In this document: positions 1-7,137 of the stretch, one piece after another | Numbering within the stretch: the stretch's first letter is position 1 | Layout: every line of letters starts with the position of its first letter | Origin: Mesorhizobium_B sp963522145 | Lineage (GTDB): Bacteria > Pseudomonadota > Alphaproteobacteria > Rhizobiales > Rhizobiaceae | NCBI GenBank assembly: GCA_963522145.1 | Contig: CAUQXI010000001.1 | Span: 248,001-312,000, forward strand | Direction of reading: 5' to 3' | DNA length: 64,000 bases | The notes under the pieces: model-generated | Databases searched by the model: none | Seen by the model: the letters and a program-made list of their open reading frames with translations, nothing else | What the model was told of the DNA's origin: nothing | Translations under genes and position numbers: made by a program

Positions 1-1375
1 CCTCATATTCCTTTGTGCGGGCGGCGATCTTTTCCGCGTCGCCGAGCTCCGATCGGTAAAGGATTTCGGCTGCGCCCTTTGCGCCCATCACGGCGATCTC
101 GGCGGTGGGCCAGGCATAGTTGATGTCGGCGCCGATATGCTTGGATGCCATCACGTCATAGGCCCCGCCATAGGCTTTTCGCGTGATCAGCGTCACCATC
201 GGAACGGTGGCCTGGCTATAGGCGAAGAGAAGCTTCGCCCCATGCTTGATCACGCCGCCATATTCCTGCGCCGTTCCGGGCAGGAAGCCGGGAACGTCCA
301 CGAGGGTCAGGAGCGGGATCGAGAAGGCGTCGCAAAAGCGCACGAAGCGCGCGGCCTTTCGCGAGGAGTCGATGTCGAGGCAGCCGGCGAGAACCATCGG
401 CTGGTTGGCGACCACGCCCACCGTTTCGCCTTCCAGGCGGATGAAGCCCGTGAAGATGTTCTTCGCGAAGTCGGCGGCGATCTCGAGGAAGTCTCCCTCG
501 TCGGCCAGCGCCGCCACCAGCTCCTTCATATCATAGGGCTTGGCCGCATGATCGGGCACCAGCGTGTCCAGGCGCATCTCGAGCCGCGCCGGATCATCGA
601 AGAAGGGCCGCGCCGGGGGCTTCTCGCGATTGTTGAGCGGCAGGAAATCGAACAATCGCCGCACCGCTTCGAGCGTCTCGATGTCGTTGTCAAAGGCGCC
701 GTCCGCGACGGACGATTTCTGGGTGTGCGTGCGTGCGCCGCCGAGCTCTTCCGCCGAAACGATCTCGTTGGTGACCGTTTTGACGACGTCCGGGCCGGTC
801 ACAAACATGTAGGAGGAATCGCGCACCATGAAGATGAAGTCGGTCATGGCGGGAGAGTAGACCGCGCCGCCCGCGCAGGGCCCCATGATCACCGAGATCT
901 GCGGGATCACGCCGGAGGCCTCGGCATTGCGGCGGAACACTTCGGCATAACCGGCGAGCGAGGCAACCCCTTCCTGGATGCGCGCGCCGCCTGAATCGTT
1001 GAGGCCGATCAACGGCGCGCCATTCCTGACGGCCATGTCCATGATCTTGCAGATTTTTCCCGCGTGGGTTTCCGACAGCGAGCCGCCGAGCACGGTGAAA
1101 TCCTGGGAGAAGACATAGACCTGCCGCCCGTTGATCGTGCCCCAGCCGGTCACCACGCCGTCGCCCGCGATCCTGTTGGCCGCCATGCCGAAATCCACTG
1201 CACGGTGGGTGACGTAAGTGTCGAACTCCTCGAAAGATCCTTCGTCGAGCAAGACCTCCAGCCGCTCGCGCGCCGTCAGCTTGCCCTTGGCATGCTGCGC
1301 GTTGATGCGCTTCTGCCCGCCCCCAAGACGCGCTTCAGCACGGCGTGCCTCGAGCTGTTCGAGGACGGCGCGCAT
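1..1375 (-). CDS. pccB: propionyl-CoA carboxylase beta (carboxyltransferase) subunit, 3' end outside window
   Basis: This is the carboxyltransferase subunit of a biotin-dependent acyl-CoA carboxylase. It moves CO2 from carboxybiotin to propionyl-CoA to give methylmalonyl-CoA. The first 458 residues are present; the family is about 510 long, so roughly 50 C-terminal residues lie beyond the window edge. The protein starts MRAVLEQLEARRAEA. It carries the crotonase-like fold motifs GGSLSETHAGKICK, DSGGARIQEGVASLAGYAE and MGPCAGGAVYSPAMTD, the last being the Gly-rich oxyanion region. The substrate could be another short acyl-CoA, but the motif set fits PccB better than the acetyl-CoA enzyme AccD. 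The biotin-carrying alpha subunit is not in the window and may lie downstream. Confidence 0.9.
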   Translation of the reverse strand, partial: MRAVLEQLEARRAEARLGGGQKRINAQHAKGKLTARERLEVLLDEGSFEEFDTYVTHRAVDFGMAANRIAGDGVVTGWGTINGRQVYVFSQDFTVLGGSLSETHAGKICKIMDMAVRNGAPLIGLNDSGGARIQEGVASLAGYAEVFRRNAEASGVIPQISVIMGPCAGGAVYSPAMTDFIFMVRDSSYMFVTGPDVVKTVTNEIVSAEELGGARTHTQKSSVADGAFDNDIETLEAVRRLFDFLPLNNREKPPARPFFDDPARLEMRLDTLVPDHAAKPYDMKELVAALADEGDFLEIAADFAKNIFTGFIRLEGETVGVVANQPMVLAGCLDIDSSRKAARFVRFCDAFSIPLLTLVDVPGFLPGTAQEYGGVIKHGAKLLFAYSQATVPMVTLITRKAYGGAYDVMASKHIGADINYAWPTAEIAVMGAKGAAEILYRSELGDAEKIAARTKEYE

Positions 1376-1626
1376 CAGCCTAAGGCTCCTTGTTTCAAGG
1401 CTGGATCGAAGGCAGGAGAACCCGGAAACAGGATCATCGCTGAAGGAGCAACCAGCATCGAGCCGATGATCGCCACCGGCTGTCCGACAGTCCAGTTGTA
1501 TCCGCTGCAACGGGCGTCGATGCCGGCAAGAAATGTCACGTGATCCTCCGTCAAATCGATCTCAGCATCATAGTGCGGGAAGACGGGAGACAGGAAATCC
1601 GCGCTTGTGACAATGCAAGACGTCAC
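1375..1626 (-). CDS. possible small ORF in the pccB leader (doubtful)
   Basis: An 83-codon frame with a GTG start ends in a one-base TGATG overlap with the pccB start. The product has no motif that I recognise and no ribosome-binding site is visible before the GTG. Codon third positions are only mildly GC-biased. The overlap with pccB is the sole argument for translation. If it is not a gene, 1376-1708 is a 333-base leader and promoter region for pccB. That region contains CAGCAAATTGCGAAA at 1631-1645, which on the minus strand reads TTTCGCAATTTGCTG and resembles the TTTGCAAA-type repeats bound by PccR/ScfR regulators of propionyl-CoA genes. Confidence 0.22.
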   Translation of the reverse strand: MTSCIVTSADFLSPVFPHYDAEIDLTEDHVTFLAGIDARCSGYNWTVGQPVAIIGSMLVAPSAMILFPGSPAFDPALKQGALG

Positions 1627-1708
1627 CGAACAGCAAATTGCGAAATGTGAACGGCAACCGGATGCGCTTCATCAGCTGCAGCCCGGCCTGGCCTCTCGCC
1701 CGACGAGC

Positions 1709-2164
1709 TCAGCGGGTGTGATACTTGGCGTCCACCTGGTCGATGGCGGAGACATTTCCAGCCGAGCGGCCCTGCGGATCGAACGTCTCCTTCAGAAACG
1801 CGTCGGCGATCGATTTCGCTAGTTCCGTGCCGATCACCCGTGCGCCCATCGTGATGATCTGGGCATTGTTGGACAGGGCAGCGCGTTCGGCCGAGTAGGT
1901 ATCATGGGTCAGCGCAGCGCGGATGCCCGGCACCTTGTTGGCCGAGATGCAGACGCCGATGCCCGTGCCGCACACCAGGATCGCCCGGTCATAGGTGCCG
2001 TCCAGCACCGCGCCCGCCACCCTGTCGGAGAGGTTTGCATAAAACGGATCCGACCCATTTTCGGAATGCGATATCTCGGAAACCTCGTGCTTGCTCTTGA
2101 GATGTTCGGCCAGCACCTTGGCCAAGCCTTCGCCAGCGCTGTCTCCCGCTACTGCGAGCTTCAT
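1709..2164 (-). CDS. eryI: RpiB/LacAB-family sugar-phosphate isomerase (EryI, D-erythrulose-4-phosphate isomerase type)
   Basis: A 151-residue RpiB-fold isomerase. The phosphate-binding and catalytic stretch CGTGIGVCISANKVPGIRAA, with its active-site Cys, is intact, as is ALTHDTYSAERAALSNNAQI. The start at MKLAVAGDSAG overlaps the stop of the upstream gene by ATGA, so the two are translationally coupled. In Brucella and rhizobia a close pair of this type (EryH-EryI) converts L-erythrulose-1-phosphate through D-erythrulose-4-phosphate to D-erythrose-4-phosphate in erythritol catabolism. The assignment rests on the overall sequence resemblance I recall and on the TIM-like partner. Plain ribose-5-phosphate isomerase B activity is the alternative. 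Confidence 0.82.
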   Translation of the reverse strand: MKLAVAGDSAGEGLAKVLAEHLKSKHEVSEISHSENGSDPFYANLSDRVAGAVLDGTYDRAILVCGTGIGVCISANKVPGIRAALTHDTYSAERAALSNNAQIITMGARVIGTELAKSIADAFLKETFDPQGRSAGNVSAIDQVDAKYHTR

Positions 2165-2946
2165 GGGGTTTTCTCCGTCAGGGCAAGCGCGCATCTGTCG
2201 AGAATGTCGAGGTAGCCTTCGACGTTCCAGGCCGAGCGCCCGATGAAAAGCCCGTCTATATGCGGGCAACGGATCAGTTCTGCACAATTATCGCGATTGA
2301 CCGAACCGCCGTAAAGGCAAGGAATGCGGCGGCCGAGCACCGATCCCGCGATCCTGATGATCTCGGCCTGTCGATCGTCGGCGTAACCGGGGGTGGCGGG
2401 GACGCCCCCAGCCCCGATCGCCCAGACCGGCTCATAGGCAAAGAGGATCGAAGCGGCCTTCGCTTCGCCCCGGAGCCTTCCGAGCGCCCCGCGAACCTGG
2501 CGATCCAGAACCTCCGCCGTGCGCCCGGCTTCACGCTCCCCAAGCGTTTCACCGATACAGATGAGAGGCGTCAAGCCGTGGCGCACGGCCGCCTCTGTTT
2601 TCAGACCGACCGTCTCGTCGGTTTCGCCGAAATGCGCGCGGCGTTCCGAGTGGCCGAGTTCCACGAGGTCGATGCCGCAGTCGGCGAGCATCACCGGCGA
2701 GATTTCGCCCGTCCAGGCTCCCTCATCGAGCCAGTGCATGTTCTGCGCGCCGACCTTCACGGACGTGTCCGCAAGCCAGTTCTTCACCTCGCGCACCGCG
2801 GTGAAAGGCGGGATGATGAATCGCTGGATGTGCGGGTCGCGCGCGCCCTCCGCCATCCGCAATTCCTCGGCAAAGATGCGAGCCTCTTCCAGTGTCTTGT
2901 TCATCTTCCAGCTGGTGCCGATCCAGGCCTGAGGCGTGTCGCTCAT
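2161..2946 (-). CDS. eryH: triose-phosphate isomerase family protein (EryH, L-erythrulose-1-phosphate isomerase type)
   Basis: A TIM-barrel isomerase of 261 residues. It shows the catalytic Lys in SWKMNKT, the electrophilic His in ELGHSERR, the general base Glu in AYEPVWAIGAG, and the phosphate loop LYGGSVNRDN. The N-terminal wording IGTSWKMNKTLEEA differs from housekeeping TpiA (usually AGNWKMN) and matches the second TIM paralogue of Brucella and rhizobia, TpiA2/EryH. ATG 2946 is preferred over ATG 2952 because the AAAGG element then sits 6 bases upstream. It is the first gene of a minus-strand unit with eryI (ATGA overlap) and possibly pccB. No erythritol kinase or dehydrogenase lies in the window, so in vivo it might simply supply triose isomerase activity. 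Confidence 0.82.
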   Translation of the reverse strand: MSDTPQAWIGTSWKMNKTLEEARIFAEELRMAEGARDPHIQRFIIPPFTAVREVKNWLADTSVKVGAQNMHWLDEGAWTGEISPVMLADCGIDLVELGHSERRAHFGETDETVGLKTEAAVRHGLTPLICIGETLGEREAGRTAEVLDRQVRGALGRLRGEAKAASILFAYEPVWAIGAGGVPATPGYADDRQAEIIRIAGSVLGRRIPCLYGGSVNRDNCAELIRCPHIDGLFIGRSAWNVEGYLDILDRCALALTEKTP

Positions 2947-3108
2947 ATTCATCCTTTCTGGGCAGCATGTGGAAATGATGCCTGGCGCGGCGCAAGAGAG
3001 CCACCCGTTGTTCGGACACTGCAGCGCGCGCCTGCTGTTCTCTTATGAGCCCCGCATCTGTATAGCCGCCGTGGTTCTCGGAAGACACATAATGGAGAGG
3101 CCGTCCAC

Positions 3109-4389
3109 ATGCGCGTGTTGCTTCTGGGAGGTGGCGGATTCATCGGCAGGCACATCCTGGCGGAACTGGTTCGTCACGGTCACGACGTCATAGCCGTGGC
3201 GCGTGCTTCGCATGGGCTTGTCGAAGCGTTTCCCGGCATGCGCATTGAAGGCCGCGACCTTTCCAAGGCGCTACACGCGTCGGACTGGATCGAACTGCTC
3301 GCAGGGGTCGATGTCGTGGTGAATGCGGCAGGCGTGCTGCGCGGGAAAGACATGCAGACAGTTCATGTCGACATGCCGCGCGCGCTGCACGCGGCAGCCG
3401 CCGCTGCGGGAACGAAGCGAGTGGTTTTGATCTCCGCCATCAGCGCGCGTTCTGATGTGCCGACCGATTACGCGCGTGCCAAGCTGGAGGGCGAAGACGT
3501 TCTGCGCCGCTCGGGCGTGCCATGGACGATCCTGCGTCCCTCGCTTGTTTATGGGGACGGAAGCTATGGCGGCACATCCCTGCTGCGAGGACTGGCGGGG
3601 CTGCCGCGGTTCGTGCCGTTGCCTGGGCGCGGCAATTTCCCATTCACGCCCATCCATGTTCGCGATCTCGCGCGCGCCGTGCGTCTGGTCTGCGAGGACA
3701 GCCGGTTCGAAGGCCAGACGCTTGAGCCCGTCGGCCCGGACAGGCTGGACCTGAAGGACATGCTTTCGCGCTATCGGCACTGGCTCGGCTTCGGGGCGGC
3801 GCGTTTCGTGCGGATCCCGCTTTCTGTCATGCGCGTGCTCGGCCGCGTCGGCGACCTGGTGGGCAGCGGGCCGGTTTCCTCGAAGAGCTTGGTCCAGATG
3901 ATCGCGGGGAATGCGGGCAACAGCGCGGCCTTCGCTGAAGCGATCGGTTTCGAACCGCGCTCGCTCGACGGCGCCCTGGCCGAGCGGCCCGCTCAAGCGC
4001 AGGACCGGTGGCATGCGCGGCTGTTCTTCCTGGCACCTGTGATCCGGTTTGTGCTCATCGTTCTATGGCTCGCATCCGCCATGCTTGGTCTCATGACGGG
4101 CGCGGCACGAACGCAGGAGCTGGTTTCTGCGCTGGGCCTGCCGGTGTTCCTGGCCGACCCGCTGCGGATCTTCGGCAGCCTGCTCGATCTGGGGCTTGCC
4201 GCGCTCCTCCTTTTCGACCGTGCAGCCGCCTTTTCGACGCTGGCGCAGTTTCTTGTCGTTCTCGGCTACACCGTGGTTATTGGCATCGCGCTGCCGGATC
4301 TGTGGCTCGATCCGTTCGGCCCCCTGCTCAAGAACCTTCCGATCATGGCGTTGATCCTTGTTCATGGCGCGATCCGGAACAGCCGATGA
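3109..4389 (+). CDS. NAD(P)-binding SDR (extended/atypical) fused to a C-terminal DoxX-like membrane domain
   Basis: A 426-residue protein. Residues 1-290 form an extended or atypical SDR of the NDUFA9/NmrA type: LLLGGGGFIGRHILAEL is the dinucleotide-binding loop and YARAKLEGEDVLRRSG carries the YxxxK pair. Residues 300-426 contain about four hydrophobic segments of DoxX type, such as VIRFVLIVLWLASAMLG and FLVVLGYTVVIGIALP. The predicted place is the cytoplasmic membrane, with the SDR part inside. A GAGAGG ribosome site lies 8 bases before ATG 3109. It overlaps the following DUF2269 gene by ATGA, so the two are probably co-translated. The substrate cannot be told; a quinone- or lipid-related role is only a guess. 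Confidence 0.82.
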   Translation: MRVLLLGGGGFIGRHILAELVRHGHDVIAVARASHGLVEAFPGMRIEGRDLSKALHASDWIELLAGVDVVVNAAGVLRGKDMQTVHVDMPRALHAAAAAAGTKRVVLISAISARSDVPTDYARAKLEGEDVLRRSGVPWTILRPSLVYGDGSYGGTSLLRGLAGLPRFVPLPGRGNFPFTPIHVRDLARAVRLVCEDSRFEGQTLEPVGPDRLDLKDMLSRYRHWLGFGAARFVRIPLSVMRVLGRVGDLVGSGPVSSKSLVQMIAGNAGNSAAFAEAIGFEPRSLDGALAERPAQAQDRWHARLFFLAPVIRFVLIVLWLASAMLGLMTGAARTQELVSALGLPVFLADPLRIFGSLLDLGLAALLLFDRAAAFSTLAQFLVVLGYTVVIGIALPDLWLDPFGPLLKNLPIMALILVHGAIRNSR

Positions 4390-4865
4390 CGGTTGATCCC
4401 TATCTGCTGGTCAAATGGCTGCATGTGCTCAGCAGCACGATCCTGTTCGGCTTCGGCGCAGGCACCGCCTGGTATTTCTGGAACGCGCATCTGACGAGGG
4501 ATGCCGCGACGATCGCGAGCGTCGGCCGGATGGTGGTCAGGGCCGACTGGATATTCACGGGCACGAGCGGGGTCGTGCAGCCGGTCAGCGGCGTCATGCT
4601 CGCTTATCTGGCCGGCTGGTCGCTCACCGAGCCGTGGCTGTTGGCGAGCTACGTGCTCTATGCAGTCGCCTTCGCCTGCTGGGTGCCGGTGGTGTGGCTG
4701 CAGATCGAGGCGCAGCGGCTGGCCCAAGACGCCGCGAACGCCGGTACGCCGCTCCCTGCCGAATACCGCCGCGTGATGCATTGGTGGTTCGCACTGGGAT
4801 GGCCGGCTTTCGTCGGGCTGCTCGCCGTTTACTGGCTGATGATCGCCAAGCCGCAGCTTTGGTGA
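4386..4865 (+). CDS. DUF2269 family integral membrane protein
   Basis: A 159-residue polytopic protein with four or so membrane segments, for example VKWLHVLSSTILFGFGAG, WLLASYVLYAVAFACWVPVV and WFALGWPAFVGLLAVYWLM. The pattern KWLHVLSST near the N-terminus with conserved His is typical of the DUF2269 family, which lacks an assigned function. Its ATG overlaps the stop of the SDR-DoxX gene by four bases, so both are made from one message. Coupling to a DoxX-bearing oxidoreductase suggests a membrane redox partner, which is inference only. Confidence 0.8.
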   Translation: MTVDPYLLVKWLHVLSSTILFGFGAGTAWYFWNAHLTRDAATIASVGRMVVRADWIFTGTSGVVQPVSGVMLAYLAGWSLTEPWLLASYVLYAVAFACWVPVVWLQIEAQRLAQDAANAGTPLPAEYRRVMHWWFALGWPAFVGLLAVYWLMIAKPQLW

Positions 4866-5011
4866 CCGGAATCGCGGCTTGATGGTGGTGGGCGGATCGT
4901 GCTGCACGCCAGCTGTCTCGAAAGTTTGATAGGTTCGACGCAGCGACAAGATGTCTGCGGCATTGGCGATGGCCGGCCCCTAGAACCGTCCTGTCCGAGG
5001 GAGAACCTGAC

Positions 5012-5455
5012 ATGGCATCAGACCAGTTCCAGCCGACCAGCAATCCCGTGTGGACCGGTATCCTGGGACGCTGCCCGCGATGCCAGCAGGGGCACCTCTT
5101 CAAGGGCTACATCTCGCTAGCCCTTCGATGCGACGTTTGCGGGCTCGATTATTCCTTCGCCGATCCGGCGGATGGTCCCGCCTTCTTCTCCATGTCCATC
5201 GTCGCCGTGCCGGCTCTGGCCTTTGCGCTCTGGCTTCAGCTCACTTACGAGCCAAGCATCTGGGTCCATGTGGTGACCACGCTGCCTTTGACCTTTTTGG
5301 CCGGCGTGGCGCTCCTTCGTCCGCTGAAGGGATGGCTCGTCTGCTCGCAATATTTCTACAAGGCCGAGGAAGGGAGCATCGACCGCGACTGGCACGCCGA
5401 GGCGCTCAAGGCGCATCAGGAAGCGGCGCGGAGGTCGGTCCCGCCGACGGAATAG
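5012..5455 (+). CDS. DUF983 family zinc-ribbon membrane protein
   Basis: A 147-residue protein. The N-terminal zinc ribbon has CPRC (near residue 21) and CDVC (near residue 40). The next part is the family hallmark DYSFADPADGPAFF, followed by two hydrophobic segments (VAVPALAFALWLQL and VVTTLPLTFLAGVALL). The family is common in alphaproteobacteria and has no firm function, although some members sit near cytochrome oxidase genes. A GGGAGAACCTGAC stretch before ATG 5012 gives a ribosome site. It is separated from the DUF2269 gene by 146 bases and converges on the sagB-like gene. Confidence 0.82.
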   Translation: MASDQFQPTSNPVWTGILGRCPRCQQGHLFKGYISLALRCDVCGLDYSFADPADGPAFFSMSIVAVPALAFALWLQLTYEPSIWVHVVTTLPLTFLAGVALLRPLKGWLVCSQYFYKAEEGSIDRDWHAEALKAHQEAARRSVPPTE

Positions 5456-5549
5456 TTGTCGCCTTGCCGAGAGCAAAGACGAAAACATGCAGGCGCCACG
5501 TCCGCATCCGATGGCAGTTCCTGCACGAGGTATGTGTTCTTTAGCGCGG

Positions 5550-6719
5550 CTAGCCGCGATCAGGCGCTTCGCCGAAAAGGTTATCGAACTCCGCCCCCGC
5601 GTCAAACCCTCTATCTGGATCAGCGTCATCCAGTGCTGACTTCCAGCGCGGATCGGGCGTGATCTCCGGTTCGCTTGCGGGCACGCCGAGCACCAGCGCA
5701 TAGACGGGAGAAACCGTCACCTCGTGGTGGCCGATCGCGCGCCGCACGAGAGCATGGTCGAGGGCCGCGCTCGGGCAGGCGGTCAGCCCGTTGCGGGTCG
5801 CGGCGAGCATGATGTTCTGGCCGATATGGCCGGCCTCGATCATGACGACCCGATAAGCGTTGGGATCGTCATATTTCCACATCGTGCGATGGAAATGGGC
5901 GCACAGCACGATCGTGCAAGCCATGGTGTCCGCCCAATCCTGGCCGCCGATGATCTCTCCGGCGCTCGGGACTTCCGGTGCGGGAAGCCGGCCAAGCGAA
6001 TGCTCGGCTGCGGAATAGTGATAAAGGCCGGGCTCAAGCCCTTCCACGGCGCGCACAAAGACGTAGGCCTCGTAGGGGTTGCGCGCGCCGCCCGATGGCG
6101 TGAGCTTGAGCGGAAGGCGGCCCGCGCGGTTGGTTGTTTCGCCGACGATGCCAAGGCCCGCGAACAGCGTATCGGACAATTGCGCCAGCGTGAGCGGCAG
6201 GTCGAGTGCCGCGCGCACGGTGCGGCGGCGGCCCATCAGCTTCAAAAGAGGGTTGCCGGAAAACGGATCGGGCAGATCCGTTACTTCGGCCATGTGGCGG
6301 TTGGGCTGGTGAAGCGCGGGCACATTGCCTAGGCTTGCCTTCTCCACCTGCCGGTTCTCTGCCTCCTCCAAGGGAACGAAGGAGCGATCCTCGAGCGTGA
6401 AGTGCATCAGTGCGGTCGGCACAGACCACGACCAGCTGGCTTCGAACTCGCTTTCGCGCAGGGCCTCGGCCGAATCCGCTCGCACCACTGCCGAGACCTC
6501 GATCAGCCGCTGCAGCAGCTCGACGGTTTCAGGCACCGTGAGTTCGTAGCGCTCGGCGAGTTCGGAAGGGTCGGACCAGTCGGAAAGCCCGCTCAGAAGG
6601 CGAAGCGTTTCGACCTCGCAGTGGAACACCTGCTTGGTCAGGAAATTGCAGCCGACCAGCGCGTCTCCATCGGGGGAGTAAACCAGCGTCGAGGACGCCT
6701 TGACCCTCGTCGAGGACAT
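5550..6719 (-). CDS. SagB/ThcOx-type FMN dehydrogenase with N-terminal PqqD/RRE-like domain
   Basis: A 389-residue member of the nitroreductase superfamily. Residues about 160-370 hold the FMN fold: GRRRTVRA at the phosphate end, LTPSGGARNPYEAYVF, and the late GLTACPSAALDHALVRRAIG. SagB-type enzymes use FMN to oxidise residues in ribosomal peptides, classically azolines to azoles. Residues about 10-80 (CNFLTKQVFHCEVETLRLLS, then ELTVPETVELLQRLIEVSAVV) have the hydrophobic spacing of a PqqD-like winged helix, the RiPP recognition element. A 32-codon peptide gene lies just upstream on the same strand. No YcaO cyclodehydratase is in the window, so azole formation is not supported. A GC palindrome at 5545-5558 spans the stop codon. 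The reaction is unknown. Confidence 0.8.
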   Translation of the reverse strand: MSSTRVKASSTLVYSPDGDALVGCNFLTKQVFHCEVETLRLLSGLSDWSDPSELAERYELTVPETVELLQRLIEVSAVVRADSAEALRESEFEASWSWSVPTALMHFTLEDRSFVPLEEAENRQVEKASLGNVPALHQPNRHMAEVTDLPDPFSGNPLLKLMGRRRTVRAALDLPLTLAQLSDTLFAGLGIVGETTNRAGRLPLKLTPSGGARNPYEAYVFVRAVEGLEPGLYHYSAAEHSLGRLPAPEVPSAGEIIGGQDWADTMACTIVLCAHFHRTMWKYDDPNAYRVVMIEAGHIGQNIMLAATRNGLTACPSAALDHALVRRAIGHHEVTVSPVYALVLGVPASEPEITPDPRWKSALDDADPDRGFDAGAEFDNLFGEAPDRG

Positions 6720-6770
6720 GCGGGCTGCTTTACGCTGGAAAGGCGGGAAGATTGGTTGGGGATGTTGGAA

Positions 6771-6807
6771 GGGGCTGCCCGCGTGGGGTTAAAACACGGG
6801 CAGCCCC
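6771..6807 (-). terminator. hairpin between the short peptide gene and the sagB-like gene (attenuator or processing stem)
   Basis: Arms at 6771-6785 and 6795-6807 pair (GGGGCTGCCCG with CGGGCAGCCCC; the outer bases also pair around a small bulge), with a 9-base loop. On the minus-strand transcript the stem begins 8 bases after the peptide stop codon and is followed by TTCC rather than a long U tract. It is therefore more likely a partial terminator or a stabilising stem than a full stop. Such an arrangement would give much peptide and little enzyme. Confidence 0.6.
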
Positions 6808-6815
6808 TCGCGACT

Positions 6816-6914
6816 TCAGCGCTTGGTGTAGTGCTGAGCCGGAACGATGAACTTGTTGGTGCTGGCCGAAACGATCTTCACGGCGGCAGCGGACTTGGCA
6901 GCGACGAGCTTCAT
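6816..6914 (-). CDS. 32-residue Ala/Lys/Ser-rich peptide, candidate RiPP precursor
   Basis: A 33-codon frame begins MKLVAAKSAAAVKIVSAS and ends PAQHYTKR. GAAGGG lies about 8 bases before the ATG. The peptide has five Lys, one Arg and no acidic residue, so it is strongly basic. It lacks Cys; Ser, Thr, His and Tyr are the possible modification sites. It precedes an SagB-type dehydrogenase on the same strand with a hairpin between, as in many RiPP operons where a short precursor is followed by its modifying enzyme. No double-Gly or other leader cleavage site is evident. I do not recognise the family. A plain regulatory upstream ORF is the main alternative. Confidence 0.5.
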   Translation of the reverse strand: MKLVAAKSAAAVKIVSASTNKFIVPAQHYTKR

Positions 6915-7137
6915 GATGGGGACCCTTCATCCAAACGCGCCCAGCAATGGACGCACCCCCAAAGTACCTCGCTCTCGTTAAGACTATAGCCGAACAACGC
7001 TTAAAATGCTTGCTTCTTTTTATTGAACTTGCGCTGGTTTTTGTAATAAATTACGCTTTCCCGTACATAGTTGCTCTATCGATGTATATCTCTACTCGTC
7101 GAAATATATATTTGTGTATTCCTATGCATGCAAGGAT
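6915..7137 (-). promoter_or_regulatory. AT-rich promoter island upstream of the peptide-sagB unit
   Basis: The stretch from about 6950 to 7137 is visibly AT-rich in a GC-rich chromosome. It contains two perfect palindromes, GTAATAAATTAC (7043-7054) and AAATATATATTT (7102-7113), plus TGCATGCA (7125-7132). These are candidate binding sites for the neighbouring XRE regulator or for a nucleoid protein. I cannot fix a -35/-10 pair with confidence; TATAGT on the minus strand near 6982-6987 is one possible -10. Confidence 0.45.

Noticed and set aside
5550..6719. Azole-forming TOMM cluster
   Set aside because: No YcaO cyclodehydratase and no Cys-rich precursor are in the window, so only a looser RiPP proposal is kept.
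6730..6930. A 66-codon minus frame overlapping the 32-residue peptide gene
   Set aside because: It is out of frame with the peptide, reads through the hairpin and gives a His/Arg/Pro-rich product. The shorter frame has better ribosome-site spacing.
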